A stretch of 64,000 bases of DNA from NCBI GenBank assembly GCA_025210265.1, contig JAOASD010000009.1:1-64000 (forward strand), given 5' to 3'. Under the pieces are notes generated by a model. The model worked only from the letters and a program-made list of their open reading frames with translations, was not told the origin of the DNA and ran no database searches. Source of the DNA: Pelagimonas sp. (GTDB lineage Bacteria > Pseudomonadota > Alphaproteobacteria > Rhodobacterales > Rhodobacteraceae). The translations under genes and the position numbers were made by a program. Positions within the stretch are counted from its first letter, which is position 1. Each line of letters opens with the position of its first letter. Below are positions 36,618 through 45,625 of this stretch, piece after piece.

Positions 36618-37976
36618 TTATTGCGCCACCCGCGCGGCGGTGGTCAGCAGCGACGGGGTGATCTGACGGATCACCCGACCCCAGCGCGTCACCGGCTGTT
36701 CCGCGACAAAAATCACGTCATTCGGGCGCAGTTCAAACCGCGTTGCCAGCATGAAATTGGTCGCATCACGCCCATCCAGCTGCCAGGCCGTCACCGCCCC
36801 AAATTCCCGCGGATCAGACGAGCCGCGCAGCACATAGATTTCACGCACATTGCCCGTTTCCGTCGGCACACCGCCATTGGAATAGAGCGCATCCGCGAGC
36901 GACGCGGTCTTGCCAAATGGCAGCGGATAGCGCGCCTGTTTGCTGACCTCGCCGGTCAGGTAGACATAGTCGCGCTCGACCGAATCCAGCTCCAGCCGGG
37001 TCAGATAGTTTTCGCGCGCTTCGTTCAAATTTCCCCGGCGGATCGCCACCTCGGCATTCAGCTCGTTCAGGGCCTGAACGCGGGCGCGCTGGCGGAAATC
37101 CTGAATGCGGATCTGTTGTTCGAAATAGGCCTGCGCCTGGTCCAGCTCATATTCGCTGTCGACAAAGACACTGTCCCCGTCCTGCAGCAAAATGCGGCTC
37201 AGCCCGCGGCGCGAATACAGCTCGCGCAGGGGCACCTGATACAGCGTACCATCGCGGTAGATCCGCACACTGGCGTAATCCTGATCGGCCACCTGCACGC
37301 CGCCAGCACTGGCCAGCGCCTCGTCCAGATACAGCGGGGTCAGCGTGATCGGGGCCACACCGGGATTGCCGACAGACCCACCAATGCTGACCTTCTTGGA
37401 ATTGAACTCTGCGACCTCAAGGCTAAAGGTCGGGTCGATCTGGTTTTCCACCAGACGCTGGAACAGTTCGGCCTCGGCCTCGTCCATGGTCATGCCACCG
37501 ACATTCACGCGGCCCACATTGGGGATCGCAATCGCGCCGTCATCCTGCACCGTATAGCCCTGACGCGCATTTTGCGCGGCCAGCAGGCCGGACAGCTGTT
37601 CCACCGTGTTGCCACCGCGTGGCGTGGCCAGCAGCAGAACATCCCCGGTGCCAATGCGATAGGCGGCAGGCTGGGTTTTCGGCGGCAGGCGGGTTTCCAG
37701 CGCAACGGGCTTGCGTTCCGGGTCAAACACCGCCTCGGGCCCTGCCCCGGCCCCGCGCAGACCACTGCCGCTGCCAGCCGTCTGAAAGAACACACCGGGC
37801 AGCGTTTTCGGCCGATACGCATCCTGATTGGCCGCAAGCACAGTTTGCGGTGTCAGGCCCACAACCCGCACCTTTGTATCGCCGCCCCGCAGCGGGTTCA
37901 CATCTGGCGATTGATACGCCACGCCACAGGCGCTGAGCATGGTCAAAAGCCCGGCAATTGCAGTCAGTCGGATCAT
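36618..37976 (-). CDS. outer-membrane polysaccharide export lipoprotein (Wza/ExoF type)
   Basis: A 452-residue export protein with a lipoprotein signal ending LLTMLSAC, so Cys17 is the lipidated residue. A poly-export domain begins near YRIGTGDVLLLATPRGG, followed by soluble-ligand-binding-beta-grasp repeats (KKVSIGGSVGNPGVAPITLTPLYLDEAL; DYVYLTGEVSKQARYPL). A coiled-coil stretch lies between (QQIRIQDFRQRARVQALNE). It forms the exit channel with a Wzc-type partner. It is the only Wza-like gene here although two co-polymerases are present. Confidence 0.9.
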   Translation of the reverse strand: MIRLTAIAGLLTMLSACGVAYQSPDVNPLRGGDTKVRVVGLTPQTVLAANQDAYRPKTLPGVFFQTAGSGSGLRGAGAGPEAVFDPERKPVALETRLPPKTQPAAYRIGTGDVLLLATPRGGNTVEQLSGLLAAQNARQGYTVQDDGAIAIPNVGRVNVGGMTMDEAEAELFQRLVENQIDPTFSLEVAEFNSKKVSIGGSVGNPGVAPITLTPLYLDEALASAGGVQVADQDYASVRIYRDGTLYQVPLRELYSRRGLSRILLQDGDSVFVDSEYELDQAQAYFEQQIRIQDFRQRARVQALNELNAEVAIRRGNLNEARENYLTRLELDSVERDYVYLTGEVSKQARYPLPFGKTASLADALYSNGGVPTETGNVREIYVLRGSSDPREFGAVTAWQLDGRDATNFMLATRFELRPNDVIFVAEQPVTRWGRVIRQITPSLLTTAARVAQ

Positions 37977-38165
37977 AAATCGTGCCCCCTCGCGCGCCCG
38001 CGCCGTTGCGCGTGTTGATTATCGCCACCCTAAAGCCGCGCAGCCCGTGCCGCCACTGTTTTGCCCGGTCATTTGAGGAAAAATGCGAAAATATGATGCA
38101 TCCAGGCCGCAGCACCGAACGCATCACACAGATCTGTCAGCGGTGGGGCCACAGCCCCAGCCAGT

Positions 38166-38861
38166 TTATTTTCCAGTGCGGTCCAGCACGGCACCGGCGG
38201 TTTTGGCAATGATGCCAAGATCGCCCGTCATGGACATGCTGTCGGCATAGGTCAGGTCCATGGCGATGCGTTCGTCATAGCTCACATCATTGCGACCAGA
38301 GACTTGCCACAGCCCGGTCACGCCCGGTTTCATCGCCAGATAGGCCGCGCGCGCCGTGCCGTATTTGTGCAGCTCGCTGCGTACGATAGGGCGCGGGCCG
38401 ACCAGGCTCATCTCGCCCTTGATCACGTTCCACAGCTGCGGCAGCTCGTCCAGACTGCTGCGGCGCAGAAAATTGCCCAGCTTGGTGATGCGCGGGTCGT
38501 TTTCCAGTTTGTGATCACGGGCCCATTCGGCGGCGGCCTCGGGGTTTTCGCGCAGATAGGCCAGCAGGCGACGCTCTGCGTTGGGGACCATCGTGCGGAT
38601 TTTCCAGCATTTAAAGACCTTGCCGTTGCGACCGATCCGGCGATGTCCGAACAGCGCGTCGCCCCCGTCGCGGCGCACCAGCAGCGCAAGCACCAGGACA
38701 ACGGGCGCAAGCACCGGCACCAGCAAAAGCGCCAGCGTCAGATCAAGCGCGCGCTTGCCAAAGCGGGTGTACAAGGTTGCTTTGTCGAACTTGGTCGAAA
38801 GCAGGTCATATTCACTCGCCTGGGCCGTCTTGATACCGTTGCGGATCCCAATGTCGGTCAT
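38166..38861 (-). CDS. ExoY-like undecaprenyl-phosphate sugar phosphotransferase (initiating transferase)
   Basis: A 231-residue bacterial sugar transferase. One N-terminal membrane segment ([25 protein letters not shown], in part) is followed by the catalytic domain with [38 protein letters not shown] and [17 protein letters not shown]. It transfers the first sugar-1-phosphate to undecaprenyl phosphate and so starts repeat-unit assembly; the short form resembles ExoY/WbaP C-terminus. ATG at 38861 follows GGAG. It is the only initiating transferase in the window and therefore probably serves both EPS blocks. Confidence 0.92.
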   Translation of the reverse strand: MTDIGIRNGIKTAQASEYDLLSTKFDKATLYTRFGKRALDLTLALLLVPVLAPVVLVLALLVRRDGGDALFGHRRIGRNGKVFKCWKIRTMVPNAERRLLAYLRENPEAAAEWARDHKLENDPRITKLGNFLRRSSLDELPQLWNVIKGEMSLVGPRPIVRSELHKYGTARAAYLAMKPGVTGLWQVSGRNDVSYDERIAMDLTYADSMSMTGDLGIIAKTAGAVLDRTGK

Positions 38862-39572
38862 GGAACAATTCTCCAAATCAAATCCCGTAAGGGCTGGGCA
38901 GGGAACGAAAAACTATCTCAACAAATTTACCCAAATTTCATCCTTCGTATAGGTCAGCCTATCCGTTCTGTGAAGTAATTCCTGCCTTGGTAACCCCCGC
39001 GAAATACCCTCAAATACCCGGAATAAGCGAAATTTCTCCGACCGCCCTTATGGTCTGCCGCGCCGATCCGCACCGCAGACAAACCGTGCAATCAGGGCAA
39101 TACCCTGAAAATTATAACCAAATCGCTGATTTTCTTCCTTTGGTGCGGCGCAGACGCGGCCCGTGGCCCTGCGCGCTTTCACCCAAAAGGAGAGTTCCGT
39201 TCAAAATGCATCATGGTTAAAAAATCAGCGGCGCTGCTGATTCCTACGCCGCTTTTGATGCTGCATCGCAGCGATTCGCACAGGTTCGCACGGGGCAGCA
39301 GCGCAGCCCACCGCCCAAAAGGACATATCGACATCAAATCCGGCTTGGTCATAGTGTCCCTGGGCATCTCATCCACAAGATCCTGTGGAAAAACACTTGC
39401 CAGAATCTCTGAAACGCGGCATTCACTTACGGTATAAAGTGAAAATAACGCCCCCAAGCGTAACTTACGCCAGCACAGGCACCGGGAGAGGCACCCGGAA
39501 GATCGCGCAACAGGGCAATCAGAGCGGATCGGCAGGCCCCCGGCCCCGTCCGTTAACAAAGTAGAGGGCAGG
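38862..39572. promoter_or_regulatory. 710-bp region upstream of repABC with DnaA-box-like sites and an operator-like inverted repeat
   Basis: No supported gene. Two DnaA-box-like sequences face each other inside a near-palindrome: TCATCCACA (39369-39377, one mismatch to TTATCCACA) and TGTGGAAAA (39384-39392, complement of a TTWTNCACA match). An inverted repeat TTCACTT (39422-39428) / AAGTGAA (39437-39443) overlaps TATAAA (39433-39438), a plausible -10; this is where RepA autoregulation would act in repABC operons. The repA start is 130 bp further on. Functions are inferred. Confidence 0.45.
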
Positions 39573-40748
39573 ATGCGCAACAATTCCCGCATCGACAAGC
39601 TGGTCGGCACCCATGCCGCGCGGCTATCCGAACGGTTGCAAGCTCATCGCGAACAGCTGTTCCCCCCCCATGCGCGCAAGGCGCTGCGTCGGTTCACCTC
39701 GGGCGAGGCGGCCACGCTTTTGGGTGTGAAAGATGCCTATCTGCGCAAGCTCTCGCTTGAGGATAAAGGCCCCAAACCCCAGACCGGTCCCGGCGGGCGG
39801 CGGCTTTATACCGCCGAAGATCTGCTGGCCCTGCGCCATTATCTGGAACAGGGGGCCAAGACCCCCGGCACCTATCTGCCCGGTCGGCGCGAGGGTGATC
39901 ACCTGCAGGTCATCACTGTGATCAATTTCAAGGGCGGGTCCGGCAAAACCACGACCTCGGCCCATCTGGCGCAAAAGGCTGCGTTGGATGGCTATCGCGT
40001 TCTGGCGGTGGATCTGGACCCGCAGGCCAGCCTGTCGGCCCTGCACGGGTTTCAACCGGAATTTGATCTGCTGGATGGCGGCACGCTCTATGATGCGATC
40101 CGCTATGACGATCCGGTGCCGATCCGCGATGTGATCCAGCGCAGCTATTTCCCGTCGCTCGACATCGTGCCGGGCAATCTGGATCTGATGGAATTTGAAC
40201 ATGACACCCCCCGCGCCCTGCGCGATCAAAGCGGCACCATGTTCTTTACCCGCATCGACGAGGTGCTGTCTCAAGTCGCCGATGATTATGACGTGGTGGT
40301 AATCGACTGCCCGCCGCAGCTGGGCTTTCTCACCATGTCGGCGCTGTCCGCCGCCACCGCCGTTCTGGTCACGGTGCATCCGCAGATGCTGGACGTCATG
40401 TCCATGTGCCAGTTTCTGCTGATGACGTCGAACCTACTAGAGGTCGTGGCCGAGGCCGGGGGCGATATGTCCTATGACTGGCTGCGCTACGTCGTCACCC
40501 GCTACGAACCGGGCGACGGGCCGCAGAACCAGATGGTCAGTTTCATGCGCAATATGTTTGGCGAACATGTTCTGAATCATCCGGTGCTGAAATCCACCGC
40601 GATCTCTGATGCTGGCATCACCAAACAGACCTTGTACGAGGTCGAGCGCAGCCAGTTCACCCGCGCCACCTATGACCGTGCGATGGACAGTCTGAACGCG
40701 GTGAATGGCGAAATCATGGATCTGATCCAACAGGCTTGGGGGCGCTGA
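39573..40748 (+). CDS. repA: plasmid partitioning ATPase RepA (repABC type, ParA family)
   Basis: A 391-residue type Ia ParA protein. Residues ~40-65 form an N-terminal HTH (SGEAATLLGVKDAYLRKL) used in autorepression, and the ATPase has the deviant Walker A KGGSGKTTT at 120-128, Walker A' VDLDPQASLS and Walker B VVIDCPPQLGF. RepA works with RepB at parS and represses repABC. Length and order (repA, repB, repC) match alphaproteobacterial repABC replicons. AGAGGG lies near a suitable distance from the ATG. Confidence 0.95.
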   Translation: MRNNSRIDKLVGTHAARLSERLQAHREQLFPPHARKALRRFTSGEAATLLGVKDAYLRKLSLEDKGPKPQTGPGGRRLYTAEDLLALRHYLEQGAKTPGTYLPGRREGDHLQVITVINFKGGSGKTTTSAHLAQKAALDGYRVLAVDLDPQASLSALHGFQPEFDLLDGGTLYDAIRYDDPVPIRDVIQRSYFPSLDIVPGNLDLMEFEHDTPRALRDQSGTMFFTRIDEVLSQVADDYDVVVIDCPPQLGFLTMSALSAATAVLVTVHPQMLDVMSMCQFLLMTSNLLEVVAEAGGDMSYDWLRYVVTRYEPGDGPQNQMVSFMRNMFGEHVLNHPVLKSTAISDAGITKQTLYEVERSQFTRATYDRAMDSLNAVNGEIMDLIQQAWGR

Positions 40749-40750
40749 TC

Positions 40751-41755
40751 ATGGCACGCAAGAATCTGCTCAAAGGTCTGATGGACGAGGCCCAGGGCAA
40801 AGCGCCCGAAACCGTGCCGGAAGAAATTCCCGAAACAGAGAAAACACCGCCCCGCACCGGGCGCTATACCAAAGGCGCGATTGGCGCGGTGTCGCAGTCC
40901 ATTGCCGATCTCAAGGCGCGCTCGGTGATCGAAATCGACCCGTTCAAGATCCGCGGCGGCGGGCTGAAGGACCGGTTGGAATTTGACGAGGCCGATCACA
41001 CACGGCTGATGGAATCGCTGCGCGCCTATGGTCAGCAGGTGCCGGTGCTGGTGCGTCCGCATCCTGAAAACCCAGATGAATATGTCATCGTTTATGGGCG
41101 GCGGCGGGTGCTGGCGCTGCAGGATCTGAAACAGCCGGTCAAGGCGCTGGTGCGTGATCTGGACGATGCCGAGGCCATCATGGCCCAGGGGCAAGAGAAC
41201 TCTGCCCGCCGGGATCTCAGCTTTATTGAAAAGGCAAACTTTGCCCGGCAGATGGCCGAGGCGGGCTATGACCGCAAGGCGATCGCCGATGCGCTGAACA
41301 CCGACAAGACCCTGCTTTCGAGACTACTCAGCATTACAGAGACTGTTCCCGTCGAAGTGATCGAGATGATCGGCGCCGCGCCGGGCATTGGTCGGGACCG
41401 CTGGGCGCGCTTTGCTCAGCTGTGGTCTCAAAGCGGATATGAGGCCGCAGATCTGCAGGCTTTCCTGTCCGTCCTACACCCAAGCGACGCGGATGACCGG
41501 TTTGAACAATTGCTGATCCGGCTGGAGAAAAAGACCGGGGAACGCCCTTTCACCGAGCCAAAGAAAGAAAGGCGCCCAGCACAAAAGCGCGATCTTTTGT
41601 CCGGTGACGGTGTGCGGCTGGGCCAGATGGTGGCCCGGCCCAAAGGTGTGAATATCGAATTGTCAGGCAAAGCCGCGCCGGGATTTGGCGAATGGCTGGC
41701 CGACAATCTGGAGGGGATTCACCGTGACTGGCTGAAAAAGCAGCGCGGAGAATGA
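40751..41755 (+). CDS. repB: plasmid partitioning protein RepB (repABC type, ParB family)
   Basis: A 334-residue ParB protein. The N-terminal ParB nuclease-like domain includes IDPFKIRGGGLKDRLEFDE, VLVRPHPENPDEYVIVYGRRR and GQENSARRDLSFIEKANFAR, and an HTH follows (DRKAIADALNTDKTLLSRLLSI). It binds the parS palindromes seen near repC. ATG at 40751 is two bases after the repA stop; the five-residue longer form is not needed. Confidence 0.94.
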   Translation: MARKNLLKGLMDEAQGKAPETVPEEIPETEKTPPRTGRYTKGAIGAVSQSIADLKARSVIEIDPFKIRGGGLKDRLEFDEADHTRLMESLRAYGQQVPVLVRPHPENPDEYVIVYGRRRVLALQDLKQPVKALVRDLDDAEAIMAQGQENSARRDLSFIEKANFARQMAEAGYDRKAIADALNTDKTLLSRLLSITETVPVEVIEMIGAAPGIGRDRWARFAQLWSQSGYEAADLQAFLSVLHPSDADDRFEQLLIRLEKKTGERPFTEPKKERRPAQKRDLLSGDGVRLGQMVARPKGVNIELSGKAAPGFGEWLADNLEGIHRDWLKKQRGE

Positions 41756-41823
41756 CGCGGGCCTGAGGCCCAGCGTGAACAAGAGCAGAGCAAGAAACAG
41801 GAGGCACAGAACGGCAAGGTACA

Positions 41824-41879
41824 GAAAAAAGAAAAGCCCCCCGAAACGCATTTCAGAAGGCTTCCCTAGGTATGTAGCA
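41824..41879 (-). ncRNA. probable counter-transcribed RNA controlling repC (ctRNA/incA)
   Basis: In the repB-repC gap, the minus strand has a promoter-like TTGACA (41914-41909), 18-bp spacer and TACCTT (41890-41885). A hairpin whose outer stem is AAGCC / GGCTT and inner stem GAAA / TTTC (41834-41863) is followed by TTTCTTTTTTC, a good terminator. The predicted RNA is ~50-55 nt, the usual size for ctRNAs of repABC replicons, which inhibit repC expression and mediate incompatibility. The exact 5' end is estimated from the -10. Confidence 0.55.
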
Positions 41880-41899
41880 ATTCCAAGGTAGCCGCGAAA

Positions 41900-41915
41900 G
41901 TTGACAACTGTCAAC
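41900..41915. other. parS-like palindrome 1 (overlaps ctRNA promoter)
   Basis: GTTGACAACTGTCAAC is a one-mismatch form of the repABC partition consensus GTTnnCnGCnGnnAAC. Its right half supplies the -35 TTGACA of the presumed ctRNA on the minus strand, so RepB binding might also influence copy control. Confidence 0.7.
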
Positions 41916-41975
41916 TCACAACCGATTCGGTTGGCAATATTTCTTTGCCTGATTTTCCTCGCCCGGTGAAAATTC

Positions 41976-43157
41976 ATGGAACGACTGACAATGACGCCCT
42001 TTGGGCGGCAAATGGTGTCGGCTGGCCAAATCGCAGCACAGATCGCACCGCGCCCGACCGCCCTGCCCGCCTTTCCCAAATGGGAGCTTTTTCGCAACCT
42101 GACCGCCGCCCGCAAAACCTTTGGTCTTAGCGACCGGGATCTGGCGGTGCTGAACGGGTTGCTGACATTCTACCCAAAGGACGAACTGACCGCCGATGCC
42201 GGTCTGATTGTTTTTCCCTCGAATGCCAGCCTGTCCGAGCGCGTGCATGGCATGGCCGAAAGCACCCTGCGGCGGCATCTGGCCGCGCTGGTGAAATCCG
42301 GCATGATCCAACGCCATGACAGCCCCAACGGCAAACGCTATGCCCGCCGCGACAGCGATGGCAGCATCGCGCGCGCCTTTGGGTTTGACCTGTCTCCGTT
42401 GCTGCACCGCGCCCATGACATCACAGAGGCCGCCCGCACCGCCCGCGCGGCGTTGGAACAGCTGAAGCGGCTGCGCGAGGACTGCGTCTTGTTGGCGCGC
42501 GATGGGGTGAAGCTGCTGCTTTGGCTGCGCGAAACGCAAGGACTCGCGCTGGACGCACAGGATGACCTTTTGCGACTTGCTCAACGGACATTGCGGCGCA
42601 AACCCCGCCTTGACGATCTGACAGAACTCCGCGGTGCATTACAGTCCTGCCTGGAAAGCCTACAGGCCCATCTACAGCCGGTGGAAGCAGCTGAAACCAA
42701 AGCGGCAGATCGTGCCGAAACAGAAGAACTGAGCGGCAAAGACGCTGAAAATGAGCGGCACCATCAGAAATCAAATACAGAGTCTTTTGATCTTGAAAGC
42801 ACAGAAAAGCAGATACAAAACCGCCTTGCCCTACCGCTCCCCTTGGTGCTGAAAGCCTGCCCGGATCTGAACACCTACCGACCAGATCCGATTTCCAATT
42901 GGTTGGAGCTGGTGGAAACTGCGGATTTTGTCAAAGGCATGTTGGGCATCACAACCGATGCCTGGCAGCAAGCGGTCAGCGTGATGGGCGCCACCGAAGC
43001 ATCAATCGCCCTTGCCTGTATCTTGCAACGCGCTGATACGATCAAAAGCCCAGGTGGTTATCTGCGATGCCTGACCAGAAAAGCCCAAGATGGAAAGTTC
43101 AGCGCAGCCACAATGGTTTTGTCCCAGTTGACAGCTGTCAACACACGAGCGGCGTGA
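41976..43157 (+). CDS. repC: replication initiator RepC (repABC type)
   Basis: A 393-residue initiator, the usual RepC length. The N-terminal half has TPFGRQMVSAGQIA, KWELFRNLTAARKTFGLSDRDLAVLNGLLTFYP and a winged-helix region (SLSERVHGMAESTLRRHLAALVKSGMIQRHDSPNGKRYARR); the C-terminal domain after a variable linker shows WLELVETADFVKGMLGI and a conserved IKSPGGYLRCLTRKA. RepC binds the origin inside its own gene. GGTGA precedes ATG at 41976 (an alternative ATG is at 41991). Its last codons contain a parS palindrome. Confidence 0.95.
   Translation: MERLTMTPFGRQMVSAGQIAAQIAPRPTALPAFPKWELFRNLTAARKTFGLSDRDLAVLNGLLTFYPKDELTADAGLIVFPSNASLSERVHGMAESTLRRHLAALVKSGMIQRHDSPNGKRYARRDSDGSIARAFGFDLSPLLHRAHDITEAARTARAALEQLKRLREDCVLLARDGVKLLLWLRETQGLALDAQDDLLRLAQRTLRRKPRLDDLTELRGALQSCLESLQAHLQPVEAAETKAADRAETEELSGKDAENERHHQKSNTESFDLESTEKQIQNRLALPLPLVLKACPDLNTYRPDPISNWLELVETADFVKGMLGITTDAWQQAVSVMGATEASIALACILQRADTIKSPGGYLRCLTRKAQDGKFSAATMVLSQLTAVNTRAA
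42700..42835. other. AT-richer stretch in repC, candidate replication origin
   Basis: Bases 42700-42835 encode the variable RepC linker and are visibly richer in A/T than the rest of the gene. In studied repABC replicons the origin is an AT-rich segment within repC. No iterons were recognised, so this is placed by analogy only. Confidence 0.35.
43127..43142. other. parS palindrome 2 (inside the repC 3' end)
   Basis: Perfect 16-bp palindrome GTTGACAGCTGTCAAC, matching the repABC parS consensus GTTnnCnGCnGnnAAC. It is translated as part of the last residues of RepC (LTAVN). Confidence 0.88.
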
Positions 43158-43182
43158 CTTTGGGTGCCGGGGAATTAGGCAA

Positions 43183-43198
43183 GTTGACAGCTGTCAAC
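43183..43198. other. parS palindrome 3 (downstream of repC)
   Basis: An identical perfect palindrome GTTGACAGCTGTCAAC, 56 bp after the second copy and 25 bp past the repC stop. Repetition of the site argues strongly for a partition locus bound by RepB. Confidence 0.88.
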
Positions 43199-43322
43199 GC
43201 CTATAGAACCGGACAGTATAGGACAAAGGAAAGGACGCGGCAGCAAAAGGCGTGACACGCCCCTGTGCGCCCTGTATCTCCGGGGCAAGAACAAAATAGA
43301 ACCCGCGCGAAAAAGGCATTCC

Positions 43323-45479
43323 ATGAACAAGGCAGATTATACCGCGCTGCAAGGCAATCCCCAAACACCGGGGCGTGGCCTGTTGGACGAGCGTGACGAG
43401 GACGTGCTTGATCTCGCCGGGCTCCTGGGCAGCCTGTGGCGCGGGAAATGGATCATTTCGGCGGTGATGGCGCTGGCTGTGCTGGCCGGGGGGTATTACG
43501 CCTATTTCGTGGCGGTCCCGACCTTTAGCTCAACCGCTGTTGTGATGTTGAACAACCGCGAAGAACAGGTTGTGGATCTCAACAGTGTGATCGGCGGGCT
43601 GTCCTCGGATTCTTCGGTTGTGAATACCGAGGTCGAAGTCCTGAAAAGCCGCAGCCTGATGGGCAAGGTGGTGGACCAGCTAAAGCTGATTGAAGATCCA
43701 GAGTTCAACACCTTCCTGCGCGAAGATACATTTGTTGAGCGCGTGAAAACCACGGTCAAACGACAGATCGGAATCCTGCCGCCCGAACCTGTTCAGGCTG
43801 TGCCCCAGGTGGAACAAAACCGGGCGCGGCAACGGACGATTGACCAGCTGATCGCCTCTTTGCGGGTGCGCAATGTACCGCAGAGCCTGGTGTTCCAGGT
43901 GACGGTCGAGACCACGGATGGAACAAAATCTGCGATGATCGCGGACACGCTGGTAGAGCTGTACATCCTGAACCAGCTGGAGGTGAAATATCTGGCCACC
44001 GAACAAGCGACCGGATGGTTGTCTGAGCGTGTGACAGAGTTGCAAGTCTCGCTTGAGGCGGCGGAGGCCGAGGTCAAAGCCTTTCGTGCCGAGACAGACC
44101 TGATCGGTCCCGAAAGCCTGGCCGCGCTGGAAATCCAGCTGAAAGAACTGCGTGAGCGGGTCACCGACACGGATATGACGCGGGAGGTCGCCGAGAAACG
44201 ACTGCAGGCCCTGAGCCGAGCCAACACACCGCAAGCTCAGGCTGCTGCGAGCGGGGATTCACAGCTGGCCCGCTTGCTGCCCCGGATTGATCAGCCCAGC
44301 ATCGCTCAGGCGTTTGAAACACGGTTGGTGCAAGTGCAGCAGCGCGCGCAGTTGGACCGGGATCGGGCGGGCACACAGCTTGCTGCGTTGATCCAGTCAC
44401 AGGCCGCACTGGAAGAGCAAATCAAAGACCAAAGTGCCGATTTGATCACGCTGCAACAATTGACCCGCGAAGCCGAAGCCAGTCGGCTGCTATACGAATA
44501 TTTCCTTGGCCGTTTGAAAGAGACATCGGTGCAGCAAGGGGTCCAACAGGCTGACAGCCGGGTGTTGTCCAATGCGGTGGTGCCCGTGCGCCCCGCCGCG
44601 CCACGCAAATCTTTGATCCTGGCGATGAGCGCGTTTTTCGGTGCGTTGCTGGGCGGGTTGTTGGTTGTGCTGAGGGAAATGCGCAACGATGCGTTCCGCA
44701 CTGGCGACGATCTTGAACGCACGACGCATTATCCGGTGATGGGGCTGATGCCGTCGCTGCCATCGCGTCGACGTAAGGATGTGATCGCCTATCTGTCTGA
44801 CAAACCGACATCTGCTGCGGCAGAGGCGGTGCGCAATCTGCGGACCTCTGTCCTGCTGTCAAATGTGGACAACCCGCCGCAGGTTGTGATGACCAGTTCG
44901 TCGCTGCCGGGCGAGGGCAAAACCACGGTGGCCTTTGCGCTGGCACATAACCTGGTTGGTATGGGCAAGCGGGTGCTGTTGATCGAGGGGGATGTGCGCC
45001 GGCGCGTGTTCCGCCAATATGTGGAAACCCCGCAAGAGGATGGTCTGGTGGCGGTGCTGACGGGCGCTGCGCGGTTGGACGATGTTGTGTTGCAGGATCC
45101 ACGGATCGGGGCGGATGTTCTGCTGGGGGAAAAAACCTCGGCCAATGCGGCGGATCTGTTCAGCTCGGACCGTTTTGCCGAGGTGCTGGCAGAGGCCCGT
45201 CAGCTATATGATATGGTTGTGATCGACACGCCGCCTGTGCTGGTTGTGCCCGATGCCCGGATTATTGCGCAGCAGGTAGATACCCTGTTGTTTGTGGTGA
45301 AGTGGGATCAGACCCAAAAGGGTCAAGTCATTGATTCACTTAAACTTTTTGAAAGTGTCGGACGCCCTGTAAACGGGTTGGTGCTGAACCAGATCAACAC
45401 CAATGGCATGAAGCGTTATGGCTATGGTGGGCGCTATGGTGCCTATGCGGCCTATGGGTCGAAATACTATACCAACTGA
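43323..45479 (+). CDS. polysaccharide co-polymerase with tyrosine-kinase domain (Wzc/BY-kinase, copy 2)
   Basis: A 718-residue inner-membrane BY-kinase. Membrane segments near residues 45-65 and ~430-455 flank the periplasmic Wzz domain with long coiled coils (ELQVSLEAAEAEVKAFRAE). The kinase has Walker A SSLPGEGKTTVAFALA (~residue 527-541), Walker A' VLLIEGDVRR and Walker B MVVIDTPPVLVV. The C-terminus is a Tyr cluster (YGYGGRYGAYAAYGSKYYTN), the autophosphorylation tail. It is more canonical than the copy at 30145. It stands alone 166 bp after repC and starts the right-hand EPS block. Confidence 0.9.
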   Translation: MNKADYTALQGNPQTPGRGLLDERDEDVLDLAGLLGSLWRGKWIISAVMALAVLAGGYYAYFVAVPTFSSTAVVMLNNREEQVVDLNSVIGGLSSDSSVVNTEVEVLKSRSLMGKVVDQLKLIEDPEFNTFLREDTFVERVKTTVKRQIGILPPEPVQAVPQVEQNRARQRTIDQLIASLRVRNVPQSLVFQVTVETTDGTKSAMIADTLVELYILNQLEVKYLATEQATGWLSERVTELQVSLEAAEAEVKAFRAETDLIGPESLAALEIQLKELRERVTDTDMTREVAEKRLQALSRANTPQAQAAASGDSQLARLLPRIDQPSIAQAFETRLVQVQQRAQLDRDRAGTQLAALIQSQAALEEQIKDQSADLITLQQLTREAEASRLLYEYFLGRLKETSVQQGVQQADSRVLSNAVVPVRPAAPRKSLILAMSAFFGALLGGLLVVLREMRNDAFRTGDDLERTTHYPVMGLMPSLPSRRRKDVIAYLSDKPTSAAAEAVRNLRTSVLLSNVDNPPQVVMTSSSLPGEGKTTVAFALAHNLVGMGKRVLLIEGDVRRRVFRQYVETPQEDGLVAVLTGAARLDDVVLQDPRIGADVLLGEKTSANAADLFSSDRFAEVLAEARQLYDMVVIDTPPVLVVPDARIIAQQVDTLLFVVKWDQTQKGQVIDSLKLFESVGRPVNGLVLNQINTNGMKRYGYGGRYGAYAAYGSKYYTN

Positions 45480-45625
45480 TCTGCGTGACGCGGCAGGGCG
45501 GGCTGTTGCGCCTGCCCCGCGCGCTGGCTTTACCCTCTGATACCTGATTTAGCGAATGCTCTCTCGCGCATCGTCGTGTGGGTCGTCTGGCCCGCGCTGC
45601 CAAACCCGTATGCGAGGAGATCAGG

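Noticed and set aside
39179-39610. 143-codon minus-strand frame upstream of repA
   Set aside because: No family resemblance or ribosome site; lies over the repABC promoter region and the first codons of repA.
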